The notes below the pieces were generated by a model. It was not told the DNA's origin. It was given only the letters and a program-made list of their open reading frames with translations, and did no database searches. The translations under genes and the position numbers were made by a program. From Oligoflexia bacterium (lineage in GTDB: Bacteria > Bdellovibrionota_B > Oligoflexia > Oligoflexales > JAGOVF01), in assembly GCA_030432875.1 (NCBI GenBank), contig JAUILP010000018.1, positions 1 through 52,399 on the forward strand: 52,399 nucleotides of DNA. Reading direction: 5' to 3'. Positions 8,935 to 16,797 of this stretch are shown in pieces. How positions within the stretch are numbered: the first letter of the stretch is position 1; the number at the start of each line of letters is the position of its first letter.

Positions 8935-9705
8935 CTAGAGTAAATTTTCTATTACAATAAAAAATTCTTGGTTGCCATCGCGACCTTTGATTTTTGCAGG
9001 CACCGCTGCATGCCTAAGCTTCAGCTTTAAGGGGGCACATGCAGAAATGACCTGATGCACCGCTTCCTGTCTAAGCCCAGCATCGGAAATAACTCCTCCT
9101 TTTGGGACCTTTTCCTTCGCAAGTTCAAACTGGGGCTTAATTAAAATAATAGCTAAAGTCTTATCGCTCATTAGGCGTTTAATAGTCGGCAGCAAACACG
9201 CGACACTGGTAAAGCTAATATCCGCGAGAATAAGATCAAAAGGAGGATGCTCTAAATCAACAAATTTTCTAATATCTGTTTGTTCAAAGGAAAGCACCCT
9301 TTTATCAGTTTTAAGGCGCCAGTGAAGCTGTGCAGTACCGACATCAACCGCATAGATCTTAGATGCGCCAAGCTGCAGGGAACAATCGGTAAATCCTCCA
9401 GTTGAAGCACCAATATCTAACACGCAGGCGCCATAAAAAAAATCGGCTAAGCTCAAATCAGCAATTAGACCACTGAGTTTTTCTCCTGCGCGACTAACAA
9501 AAGGTTTGACTTTGACCTTAATTGTCGCTCCAGTAGGCACCACAAACCCAGGCTTATCAACTATAATATCATCGACTTGAACCTGCCCCGCTCTTATATA
9601 AGCTTCGGCTTCCTTGTATGATTCTATAGCGAGAATCCCAGCCACCGCTGAGTCAAGACGTTCTTTTTTGGTGTTTACCTTGTGGTGAATATGAGATTTA
9701 TGCAT
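8935..9705 (-). CDS. tlyA: TlyA family rRNA (cytidine-2'-O)-methyltransferase / hemolysin-like protein
   Basis: An S4 RNA-binding domain occupies residues about 12-75 (RLDSAVAGI, AYIRAGQVQVDD, KPGFVV), followed by an FtsJ-type methyltransferase domain. The SAM-binding loop is LDIGASTGGFTDC, with catalytic-type lysines in the SRAGEKL and LIKPQFELAK motifs. TlyA enzymes 2'-O-methylate cytidines in 16S and 23S rRNA and affect capreomycin sensitivity; some members are described as hemolysins. The 256-residue length is typical. The start ATG at 9705 has no strong ribosome-binding site. The gene faces the small orphan gene at 8591 and diverges from the receiver-PilZ gene. Confidence 0.9.
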   Translation of the reverse strand: MHKSHIHHKVNTKKERLDSAVAGILAIESYKEAEAYIRAGQVQVDDIIVDKPGFVVPTGATIKVKVKPFVSRAGEKLSGLIADLSLADFFYGACVLDIGASTGGFTDCSLQLGASKIYAVDVGTAQLHWRLKTDKRVLSFEQTDIRKFVDLEHPPFDLILADISFTSVACLLPTIKRLMSDKTLAIILIKPQFELAKEKVPKGGVISDAGLRQEAVHQVISACAPLKLKLRHAAVPAKIKGRDGNQEFFIVIENLL

Positions 9706-9772
9706 GCCAAGTTATTAACATTTTTGCGTCCTTTTTATCAAGCCAAATTTCCTTTACCGGAACATAAATAGC

Positions 9773-9910
9773 TATAATAACGATATTATTTTTGCGGACC
9801 AGGAAAAATCTTTAATGGATCATAAAATGAGCCGATGACAGAAGGGACATTGACGTAACCCGGCTTAAATGCCTCGCGCATGATAGCTACCCAGCTCAAG
9901 GGAGAATACA
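9773..9910 (+). promoter_or_regulatory. Promoter candidate and long leader of the receiver-PilZ gene
   Basis: A perfect TATAAT lies at 9773-9778 with no good -35 box at the standard distance. The leader that would follow is about 125 bases and contains an ATGC-CTCGC-GCAT hairpin near 9869, then GATAGCTACCC and a strong AAGGGAG ribosome-binding site. The order of elements loosely recalls the 3' half of GEMM-type c-di-GMP riboswitches, but the conserved core is not convincing, so no riboswitch is called. Confidence 0.25.
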
Positions 9911-10660
9911 ATGAGTCAGGATGCTGTGAAGCTTCTTAAAATTGATGACAAATCATTAGTATCGGATTTAGACAAAGCAGGATACCGTAAAATGGGTGTT
10001 ATTGTTAAAGCTGTGCACAGTGAACGAGAAGCCTATGCTGCTCTAAAGAAAGATAGCTATGACGTCATTCTTATTAATCTCGATTACCCAAACGTCAATG
10101 CGATGAGTTTTTGCCAGCGACTAAAAAATGACCCGAAATACAGTGACCTTCATGTCATTATTACGAGCGTCAACGCAAAAGTTAAAAATCAACAAGAAGC
10201 TCTATCGGCTGGAGCCAGCCTTTTTATTGAGCAGCCCTTTCCCCGTCCGTTTTTAGTAGAAAAAATTAAAAAAATGCTTGAGTTAAAAACTCGCGATGAG
10301 CAAAGAATTGCTGGGGACGCGAAACTCGTGATAAAAAGGCAAGGATCTGTACTGCCTTGTGTTTTAGCAGACTTATCAAGTTCAGGTATTCTTGTTTATT
10401 TGGAAGACGGCATTAAGTTAGGGGAAGCTGTCGCCATCGAATTAAGTCTCCCCATGGTTAAAAAAACACTCCGTATAGCCGGAGAAGTTGTTCGCCAAGT
10501 AGATAGTTCTAAAAGTGTCACGGCAAGTGGCGATGAACTGGTTGGCGGCATTGGTATGGGGATAAAATTTGTCAGTATGTCCACCGCAGATCGCAATGAA
10601 CTAGAAAAATATGTTCACATCAATAATAGCAAAGACCTGAATATGATCTACTATCTATAA
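9911..10660 (+). CDS. Response-regulator-like receiver domain fused to a PilZ domain
   Basis: Residues 1-125 have a CheY-like receiver fold and residues about 135-235 a PilZ domain. The receiver is degenerate: the phosphoacceptor position is Asn56 (DVILIN) and the conserved Lys is Gln108 (EQPF), although the acidic pair Asp12-Asp13 and Thr85 remain. Phosphorylation is therefore unlikely by the usual route. The PilZ part keeps the D-x-S-x-x-G motif (DLSSSG, 154-159), but the upstream RxxxR that clamps c-di-GMP is not apparent. It may work as a protein-interaction adaptor in c-di-GMP or motility control. AAGGGAG precedes the ATG. It stands alone ahead of the OmpA-like gene. Confidence 0.8.
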   Translation: MSQDAVKLLKIDDKSLVSDLDKAGYRKMGVIVKAVHSEREAYAALKKDSYDVILINLDYPNVNAMSFCQRLKNDPKYSDLHVIITSVNAKVKNQQEALSAGASLFIEQPFPRPFLVEKIKKMLELKTRDEQRIAGDAKLVIKRQGSVLPCVLADLSSSGILVYLEDGIKLGEAVAIELSLPMVKKTLRIAGEVVRQVDSSKSVTASGDELVGGIGMGIKFVSMSTADRNELEKYVHINNSKDLNMIYYL

Positions 10661-10707
10661 AGATCAAGTTCACACATATTAAGTCCGGTATTTCCTCTTT
10701 GAATGAA

Positions 10708-10737
10708 TTGGTGCTCCTTGTAAATAGAAGGTATAAT
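10708..10737 (+). promoter_or_regulatory. Sigma70-type promoter for the OmpA-like gene
   Basis: TTGGTG (10708-10713) and a perfect TATAAT (10732-10737) are separated by 18 bases. Transcription would begin near 10744, leaving a leader of about 24 bases before ATG at 10768. This decides against the longer upstream starts of the OmpA-like gene, because they lie inside or before the promoter. Confidence 0.55.
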
Positions 10738-10767
10738 GTAAAAAATAACTTTTTTTACTTCGAATTC

Positions 10768-12111
10768 ATGCCCAAATTGCTTTTACTCTCACTATTTTTC
10801 TTGTTTTTCATTAGCGAACATCTCGGTGCTAATGTGGTTGGATCTGATTTGCAAAACTTTAATGCTTCGCCATCCGGAGTTGATTATGTTACTGTTCATT
10901 CAGCTGAAACCTTAGAGCCCCAGTATATAAATCTCGGCTTAATGGCGAACTATTCTATAAATAGCCTGCCCGTTTTTAGTGATGAAGATAAAGCCCAAAA
11001 CAATTTAAATGTAAACGATACCTTACTGACAACAGAGGTCCTTGCCTCCTATGGACTGACGTCAAATTTAGAAATAGGACTTGGTTTAGGTGTGCTGTTA
11101 AAACAAACAGTAAATCACAATGATGCTAGCAAGGGATTTTATCGAGGCCAAGGGGTTACCAACTCCAGATTTCATGCAAAATACAATTTCTGGCACAAGG
11201 ACACCCAAGGGCTAGCCTTTATTTCATCGGTAAACTTCAATCATATTAAAAAAAACCCCTACCTTGGCGACAAAAATTCGCCCATTTACCAACTTGAATT
11301 GGCCTACGAAAAAAGATGGCTCGGCATGGACAATGCTCTTAATTTTGGCTATCGCTGGCGTAACCCAGGTCAGCAGCTTGTGGGTTCCATGATTGAACCT
11401 ACAAGGAGCCAGCTTCTATTCTCGCTTGGCAGCAATTATTTGATTACGGCAATCGATACGAAACTAATCGGAGAAATATTTGGCTCTCGCCCGGCTGGAA
11501 AATCAGCTACAGGAAGTTCCTCCAGACAAGCAAGTTCTCTGGAAGGCCTTTTTGGCATTAAATACGACCAATCATCAAATCTTGCTCTACATTTTGGGGC
11601 AGGCACAGAGCTACTTCATGGGGTTGCTTCACCTGATCTGCGTCTATATGCTGGTATCAACTACACCTTTGCTCCGCCAGAAAAACCGTTTACCTCTGTT
11701 CAAAAAAGCCCTGCTACTAGCGAAATGAAGCCGCAATACACAAGTAAACAAGAAGATAAATTTATTCTTTATAATATCAATTTTGATTCGGGCTCAGCAG
11801 ATCTTACGCGCCCAGAAGCTATAAAATCACTAGAAATCTTTGTAAAATATGCTACAAAATTGGGGGCATTTTCTAAACTTGAAATTTCAGGACACACCGA
11901 CTCTATTGGAAGCGCCGTTTTTAATCAAAAACTAAGCCTAGAACGCGCCCAAAAAATCAAAGCCTATTTGGTCGAAAAACATGGCTTTTCTGAAATCAAA
12001 CTTTTTGCCATTGGTCTAGGTGAAATTCAACCCATAGCTGACAATGGCAATTTGCAAGGTCGCTTAAAAAATCGCCGGGTGGAAATTCGGATCATAAAAA
12101 GTGAAAACTAG
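10768..12111 (+). CDS. OmpA family outer membrane protein (beta-barrel plus peptidoglycan-binding domain)
   Basis: The product has a signal peptide (MPKLLLLSLFFLFFISEHLGA), a beta-barrel-like region at about 25-300 rich in alternating aromatic and polar residues, a short proline-containing linker, and a C-terminal OmpA domain at about 330-445. The OmpA domain shows NINFDSGSADLT, SGHTDSIGS, LSLERAQKIKAYL and NRRVEIRI, which form the peptidoglycan (diaminopimelate) binding site. The protein would span the outer membrane and tether it to the cell wall, perhaps with porin activity. I place the start at 10768 because the promoter lies just upstream; in-frame TTG/GTG codons exist before it. The barrel resembles the family annotated as transporter/OmpA in Bdellovibrio relatives (inference). 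Confidence 0.85.
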   Translation: MPKLLLLSLFFLFFISEHLGANVVGSDLQNFNASPSGVDYVTVHSAETLEPQYINLGLMANYSINSLPVFSDEDKAQNNLNVNDTLLTTEVLASYGLTSNLEIGLGLGVLLKQTVNHNDASKGFYRGQGVTNSRFHAKYNFWHKDTQGLAFISSVNFNHIKKNPYLGDKNSPIYQLELAYEKRWLGMDNALNFGYRWRNPGQQLVGSMIEPTRSQLLFSLGSNYLITAIDTKLIGEIFGSRPAGKSATGSSSRQASSLEGLFGIKYDQSSNLALHFGAGTELLHGVASPDLRLYAGINYTFAPPEKPFTSVQKSPATSEMKPQYTSKQEDKFILYNINFDSGSADLTRPEAIKSLEIFVKYATKLGAFSKLEISGHTDSIGSAVFNQKLSLERAQKIKAYLVEKHGFSEIKLFAIGLGEIQPIADNGNLQGRLKNRRVEIRIIKSEN

Positions 12112-12239
12112 GGCATCGCTTAATTTTTGCTTATGCGGTATTGTCCCATTTTACCCATAGTTTCCGACATAACCAATTGAAAGCTCGTTAAATCAATTAA
12201 ACTAGGGTCCAAGAACTATAATTCCAGTATATAGAAGTT

Positions 12240-12486
12240 GCAAAAAAAACTTTTGTAGTTCTTATTCTTTCGATGTGTGCAATTGTTCCCGCTGTCGCTA
12301 TTGATCGCCAGGGTTTTCGCCTTGGTTATGGGGGAGGGTATTTCGATGCTTTTTTCGCGAAATATCCGACATTTAGGAAAAATTGGCGTGGTGTATCATT
12401 CCCCCTATGTTGATCATCTACCTCTAAAAAGCCATGATGTTGCTATGGATTTGATAATTACAGAGCAGGGTTTGGTGAGCTCTTAA
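12240..12486 (+). pseudogene. Frameshifted C-terminal remnant of 5-formyltetrahydrofolate cyclo-ligase
   Basis: One frame (12273-12413) encodes VPAVAIDRQGFRLGYGGGYFDAF, split here as IVPAVAIDRQGF and RLGYGGGYFDAF. This is the signature of 5-formyl-THF cyclo-ligase (phosphate/ATP-binding glycine loop). It then hits a stop. The next frame, readable to 12486, supplies the family's C-terminal block (YVDHLPLKSHDVAMDLIITE). A single frameshift between about 12385 and 12410 joins them. The N-terminal two thirds are missing upstream, where only AT-rich sequence is seen. The enzyme converts 5-formyl-THF to 5,10-methenyl-THF; this copy cannot. A working copy may exist elsewhere. Confidence 0.8.
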
Positions 12487-12503
12487 GAAAACTGATTTTT
12501 CAA

Positions 12504-14495
12504 TTACATAAAGTGTGATGTTATAAGTGAAAGGTTTTTGTCCCATAGATGTTCATCCGTATAAAGATAGTTGGCGCCTATTTTTACTCCAAGTGACCAA
12601 TTTGAAAACCCCAAATATTGGATTGAACTTTCGAGCGACATAAATTTATGCCATGTTTCATTGAAATATTTATTGCCACCAATAATATCCCACTGTGACA
12701 TGAGTTTTTTATTTACGGCTACATGAGCTCCTAAATGTCCCGCTATAAAAGCAGAGTTTAATTCTTTGTTGTCCGGCCCCAAATACCCTAAACCCATATC
12801 GACAAAACCATAAAATTTCAGGTGGGCCAGTGAACTAAATTTGAAAGAAAGACCCACACCTCCAGTTGCCTCATGTTCAAGGAAGGTGGAAAATGGATCT
12901 CTGTTTCCTTCAATATGAAAGTGCCACGAAGGAGATTTTAAGAGCGCATCGTATTCCGGTAAGGACATAACACTGAATAAAGTATAATTTTGTATATTTA
13001 AGGTAAGTTTGCTCTTATTTCTGTTTGCACGAATATTTATAGCCCCCATTACGATCTCAAGGTCGTCACCATAACCCGTAAAGCCATCGGAAAATTCATG
13101 TAAACTGAATCGCCATCCCATATCAAGATAACTTCTTTTCCAGTTTCTTACTCCAAGACCAACGCTTACTTTTTGACCTCCATGACCAAGGTGTGGCCCA
13201 TAGGCTGAATTTATTTGCCCCTGATAATCATAATTGCTAGTAACCCCTAATGATGCTCTAGACTTGAGAATTTGGTTGCGAAATTCACTGAACTCACTTG
13301 TTTTGTCTCCACGTGCTTTTTCCTTAAAATCGAGCCATTCCAGCAAAGCATCTAAAACAGGAGCCTGTTCTGATTTTTGAAATGATTGAAAATCTGGGAG
13401 CTTCCCGAGCGAAACGGCCTTGTTTAGCCAAGAGCGCTGTTTTTGTGTAAGATGAGTTAATATTGACTGAAATTTTGTCAAGGTAGAAGGACGAACTTTG
13501 AAATCAGGTTGAGGTGATAAGGACCGGATCACAGATTTTATGGTGTCTGATGGAATTACAAAGGTTGAAAATTCTTCAGCCAAGTGAATATCTGATCTAC
13601 TGGCATCTAATAGCATTAAAAGAATATAAGAGCAATTTTCATCAAAATAATAATAATCCATGGTTTGGTTTCCGACTTCCCACAAAGAGCTTAAAAAAGA
13701 ATCGATATCATCTTCACTAAAGGGGAGGAGATATTCCCACAGATTTCTGCTTTCAACATTATTATACTCTTGAACCTTTATATAATAGGGCATTAGAGAG
13801 AAGGTCCCTTTAAATTTACCGATGAGACCATACAGAGAATAGAGAAAAGGATTCTGAGTGGTGGGATTAGCCGCGAAATTTAATGCATAATCGAGTAAAG
13901 GATATTCTTGATTTGCACTATCTCTTTTTTTTTTATGTAAGCGTAAAAACGTGTGGCCAAAAAGCGAAGCTGGATTATTGAGATAATTGGAGGCAAAGAC
14001 AACACTTATGTCTTTTACTATGACTTCTTGACGCCATTGTTCATAATCTGGGCATGATATTTTTGGTAAATCTTTGAGATTTAGTTTTGTACCCAGCCAT
14101 TTTAGGCGTGCAGGAAAACGGCACTGGGCATGTTCATTGAGATCAGAAAAATTCTTAGCCTCTTGGTAAAATGCGTAAATGGTCGCCTTCATTTCTTCTG
14201 CGGAAGAAATTTTTCCATTCCCGGCCAAAAAAAAATTGGGACTGTCAACTACGCTCTCTTCAGTACCCAGCCACTTTTTTTCATAAAAAAGTATGCTTTT
14301 CCAATATTTATTCTCATGGAGAACTTTACTTTTAGCCTGAGTCCAAATAGATTCCCCAAGACTATCCCGAGCATACAGAGGAACAAAAGATGGAAAACAA
14401 GCGAAAACAACCCAAGTAAAACAAATGATACTTAGTTTTTCATAGAGATAAAATTTACTAAAACTTATATGAGAATATTTATTTAAGAAGCGCAA
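12504..14495 (-). CDS. DUF4105 domain protein, exported, with beta-barrel-like C-terminus
   Basis: The signature ASNYLNNPASLFGHTFLRL at about 168-186 and the following LLDYALNFAA block identify DUF4105 (Lnb-type N-terminal periplasmic domain). A further block, YYFDENCSYILLMLLD, carries the conserved cysteine. A signal peptide-like segment occupies residues 20-42. The last 250 residues have the alternating pattern of an outer membrane barrel. The start is TTG at 14495, overlapping the stop of the upstream DUF3015 gene by 13 bases, so it is probably translationally coupled. Family function is not firmly established; the fold resembles papain/NlpC-like enzymes acting on lipids or the envelope (known of relatives, not visible here). 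Confidence 0.8.
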   Translation of the reverse strand: MRFLNKYSHISFSKFYLYEKLSIICFTWVVFACFPSFVPLYARDSLGESIWTQAKSKVLHENKYWKSILFYEKKWLGTEESVVDSPNFFLAGNGKISSAEEMKATIYAFYQEAKNFSDLNEHAQCRFPARLKWLGTKLNLKDLPKISCPDYEQWRQEVIVKDISVVFASNYLNNPASLFGHTFLRLHKKKRDSANQEYPLLDYALNFAANPTTQNPFLYSLYGLIGKFKGTFSLMPYYIKVQEYNNVESRNLWEYLLPFSEDDIDSFLSSLWEVGNQTMDYYYFDENCSYILLMLLDASRSDIHLAEEFSTFVIPSDTIKSVIRSLSPQPDFKVRPSTLTKFQSILTHLTQKQRSWLNKAVSLGKLPDFQSFQKSEQAPVLDALLEWLDFKEKARGDKTSEFSEFRNQILKSRASLGVTSNYDYQGQINSAYGPHLGHGGQKVSVGLGVRNWKRSYLDMGWRFSLHEFSDGFTGYGDDLEIVMGAINIRANRNKSKLTLNIQNYTLFSVMSLPEYDALLKSPSWHFHIEGNRDPFSTFLEHEATGGVGLSFKFSSLAHLKFYGFVDMGLGYLGPDNKELNSAFIAGHLGAHVAVNKKLMSQWDIIGGNKYFNETWHKFMSLESSIQYLGFSNWSLGVKIGANYLYTDEHLWDKNLSLITSHFM

Positions 14496-14977
14496 TCGTT
14501 AATTCTTGCTAATTTTTGCTGATAACGTTTTAAAACTGCATCTATATTATTGTCATAAAATAAGTAATCAAAATCTTTTTGACTCACACTTAAAAATGCG
14601 TGCGTACCTATATTTCCTTGACAGCCCATGAGGTTAGCAAATGTTACAATGAAATCCCCTTGCCCCAACACGGCTTCTTTTTTGACTTCTGCAATATTAT
14701 ACTCAAGAAACACTTTTTGCTCTGCCTGCCGATTATCTATAATTGACTTACCACAATTCGATGTCCCCATGGAAATACCAAAGGTTTGACTCCCCGCGGT
14801 GCCATTTGTTGTAGCTGCAAAAATCTGTATGGCGCCTTCTTTCTCCCATTTTAATTCGTTAGCAACAATGGAACCCAGTCCACAACCAGACAAGCCATAG
14901 CCTTCTGCAAATCCTTTATGACCATATATTATTAACACAAGCACACTAAAAACATTTATATATTTAATTTTCAACAT
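14483..14977 (-). CDS. DUF3015 family exported protein (copy 2)
   Basis: The 164-residue product has a signal peptide ending near GFAEG, then YGLSGCGLGSIV and an AATTNGTAGSQTFGISMGTS block with paired cysteines, as in DUF3015. CAGGAG precedes its ATG. It is a diverged paralogue of the next gene upstream and overlaps the DUF4105 gene. DUF3015 proteins are small secreted or periplasmic proteins often placed beside DUF4105 genes, and the pair probably acts together at the cell envelope. No enzymatic residues are recognised. Confidence 0.85.
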   Translation of the reverse strand: MLKIKYINVFSVLVLIIYGHKGFAEGYGLSGCGLGSIVANELKWEKEGAIQIFAATTNGTAGSQTFGISMGTSNCGKSIIDNRQAEQKVFLEYNIAEVKKEAVLGQGDFIVTFANLMGCQGNIGTHAFLSVSQKDFDYLFYDNNIDAVLKRYQQKLARINDCAS

Positions 14978-15003
14978 GTTTCATTAACTCCTGATGGTAT
15001 AAA

Positions 15004-15507
15004 TTATGTGAGCCAAGCACATTTAGAATAAATTTCCGGATCGCGACTTAAATCCAACTTAATATTTTGTAATATATTCTCCGCTCCCGCTGCTTTGAAA
15101 TACATGGAATGATTTTTCTGCAAATGATGTGAGACCGTATTAAAGCGACTATGTTCACAACCCAGCAGGCCAACAAAAGCGCGTAGGAATTCCCCATCCC
15201 CTTGCGCTATTTCTTTCGTCAGCGAATATAAATTGAAGCTCATAAATTGTTTTTGATAAATTGCCGCTTCTTCTCGATTTGAAGGGACGCAATTGGAGGT
15301 GCCAGAGCTGATACCAAAGGTTTGACTGCCCGAAAAGCCATTAGTAGTCGAGGCAAAAACTTGGGAAAAACCAGGTTGTGGTCCAATAGCAAGCGAGCCC
15401 AAACCGCAACCTGCTGGGCCATAGGGCACTGCCCATAGACTTGTATGGGAAAGCCAAAGCATGCCAATTGACGATAAATAAACTAGATACCGTGAAAGTC
15501 GCCTCAT
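15004..15507 (-). CDS. DUF3015 family exported protein (copy 1)
   Basis: The 167-residue product has a signal peptide (VYLSSIGMLWLSHTSLWAVP) followed by YGPAGCGLGSLA and ASTTNGFSGSQTFGISSGTS, the same two blocks seen in its downstream paralogue. An AGGAGA ribosome-binding site supports the start at 15507. It heads the three-gene envelope operon with the second DUF3015 gene (26-base gap) and DUF4105. Four cysteines probably form disulfides in the periplasm. Function is unknown. Confidence 0.85.
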   Translation of the reverse strand: MRRLSRYLVYLSSIGMLWLSHTSLWAVPYGPAGCGLGSLAIGPQPGFSQVFASTTNGFSGSQTFGISSGTSNCVPSNREEAAIYQKQFMSFNLYSLTKEIAQGDGEFLRAFVGLLGCEHSRFNTVSHHLQKNHSMYFKAAGAENILQNIKLDLSRDPEIYSKCAWLT

Positions 15508-15789
15508 AATATCTCCTGAAGAAAATTACTATTTAAAACAATGAACGTATTAATTAATTATAAATTTTTGAATTGATATTACAAGGAAAAAAAAACAGAA
15601 AATCTGCCACTACAAGAGCTTTAAAAACATCTCTGTTGCTCTATGGGCTTTGCTGCAAAAAATCAAACAAAAGACAGAAACTCGTTTACTGAAAATTTAA
15701 AGTTTGCACCAAAGCTAAAATTATCACGATATCTGACATAACAAAACGTCAGCCGCCCCCCAATTACCCGCATCGATGTTTAATTTTTT

Positions 15790-16797
15790 CTAGGGCATTA
15801 AATCCTTTTCACCCCATAAAAACGGGGTAATGCTGCTTTCTGAGACTTTAAACGCCCAGTTTTTTATGATGGCCAGTCTTGCTGTTTCCGCTGCGTCAAA
15901 ACCATCAGCTTCCAAAATCTTTAAATAGGAATCTTTAGCATCTTTAGCTGCAAAATTCCCAAGCATAATTTTCATGCTTTTATTGTCAAAGGTAGAAAAT
16001 TCTAAGTAAAAATCCCCCTCCAGCGCCTGCTGTGCCGCGGCATTGTCTGCACTAACGCGCTCTTGGTATATGATTTCTTTAAGCGCTGATAAGAGTCTAC
16101 TTTGCTTGTCCTCAGGTATTTCCTTCTTTTCATCCTTTGTGCCTAGAAGTTTAAATTTTTCCTCCGCTGTCGCGCGCTCTAAAGTCAACACCTGTTCTTT
16201 AGCTTTTTTCCCTTTGCCAATTTTTTGCCTAAGAATAATTTTACTAATCATTTTTTCATCATTTTTAAAGATGAGTTTGCTTTCATAACTCGCCGCTGCT
16301 GGTTCAAAGCGCAGAGCCTCTGAAATGAGATAAACCTTTGTCTCTCCATTTTTGTAGGCATAAGCGCCACCACTTGAGCGGCTATCAGCAAAAAACCAAT
16401 GAAAGGTTTCTTCACTTCCCGATTTGAGGATGAGTTCCTTGGCTTTTGCACTGCCATATTCATCGTCCGGGTCTTTGAGTTCACCAGCTAGGCGGATAAC
16501 CTTAGCCCGGTTCACATCGTCTAATATTTTAACGATTGCTTTTGCATCGGCTGGATAATTTTCCTGTTCATTAATGACAGACCAATTGCCCTCAGCACCT
16601 TTCTTTAAGGACAGCTGTTCGCTCGAGTTCTTAATGACGATTTCATCAACCTTGCCCATATTTTCTGCAGGAAATAGAGGCTTATCCACAAGCGCTTCTT
16701 TTGTAGTTGCTGTAGTGACTTTTTGCTCCCAATAAAGTGCCGCACCAGCGGCAAGAGCTCCTATTACGACAAAAATTGCAACCGTACTTTGTTTCAT
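15790..16797 (-). CDS. DUF4340 domain protein, partner of Gld-type ABC exporter
   Basis: The 335-residue protein starts with a single membrane anchor (STVAIFVVIGALAAGAALYW), followed by a DUF4340 repeat region (KVDEIVIKNSSEQLSLKK, GNWSVINEQENYPADA, LDDVNRAKVIRL). Its ATG overlaps the GldG-like stop codon by four bases (ATGA), so the two are coupled. DUF4340 proteins commonly accompany GldF/GldG-type ABC transporters and are thought to act on the periplasmic side of the complex. The substrate is unknown. Confidence 0.8.
   Translation of the reverse strand: MKQSTVAIFVVIGALAAGAALYWEQKVTTATTKEALVDKPLFPAENMGKVDEIVIKNSSEQLSLKKGAEGNWSVINEQENYPADAKAIVKILDDVNRAKVIRLAGELKDPDDEYGSAKAKELILKSGSEETFHWFFADSRSSGGAYAYKNGETKVYLISEALRFEPAAASYESKLIFKNDEKMISKIILRQKIGKGKKAKEQVLTLERATAEEKFKLLGTKDEKKEIPEDKQSRLLSALKEIIYQERVSADNAAAQQALEGDFYLEFSTFDNKSMKIMLGNFAAKDAKDSYLKILEADGFDAAETARLAIIKNWAFKVSESSITPFLWGEKDLMP

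Noticed and set aside
10736-10741. ATG-TAA start-stop element with AGAAGG upstream, before the OmpA-like gene
   Set aside because: The ATG overlaps a consensus -10 box (TATAAT) correctly spaced from TTGGTG, so this sequence is better explained as promoter and would not be transcribed.
12277-12486. 69-residue ORF as an intact small gene
   Set aside because: Only its C-terminal part is meaningful; the N-terminal part is out of frame with the folate cyclo-ligase signature, so the region is a pseudogene.
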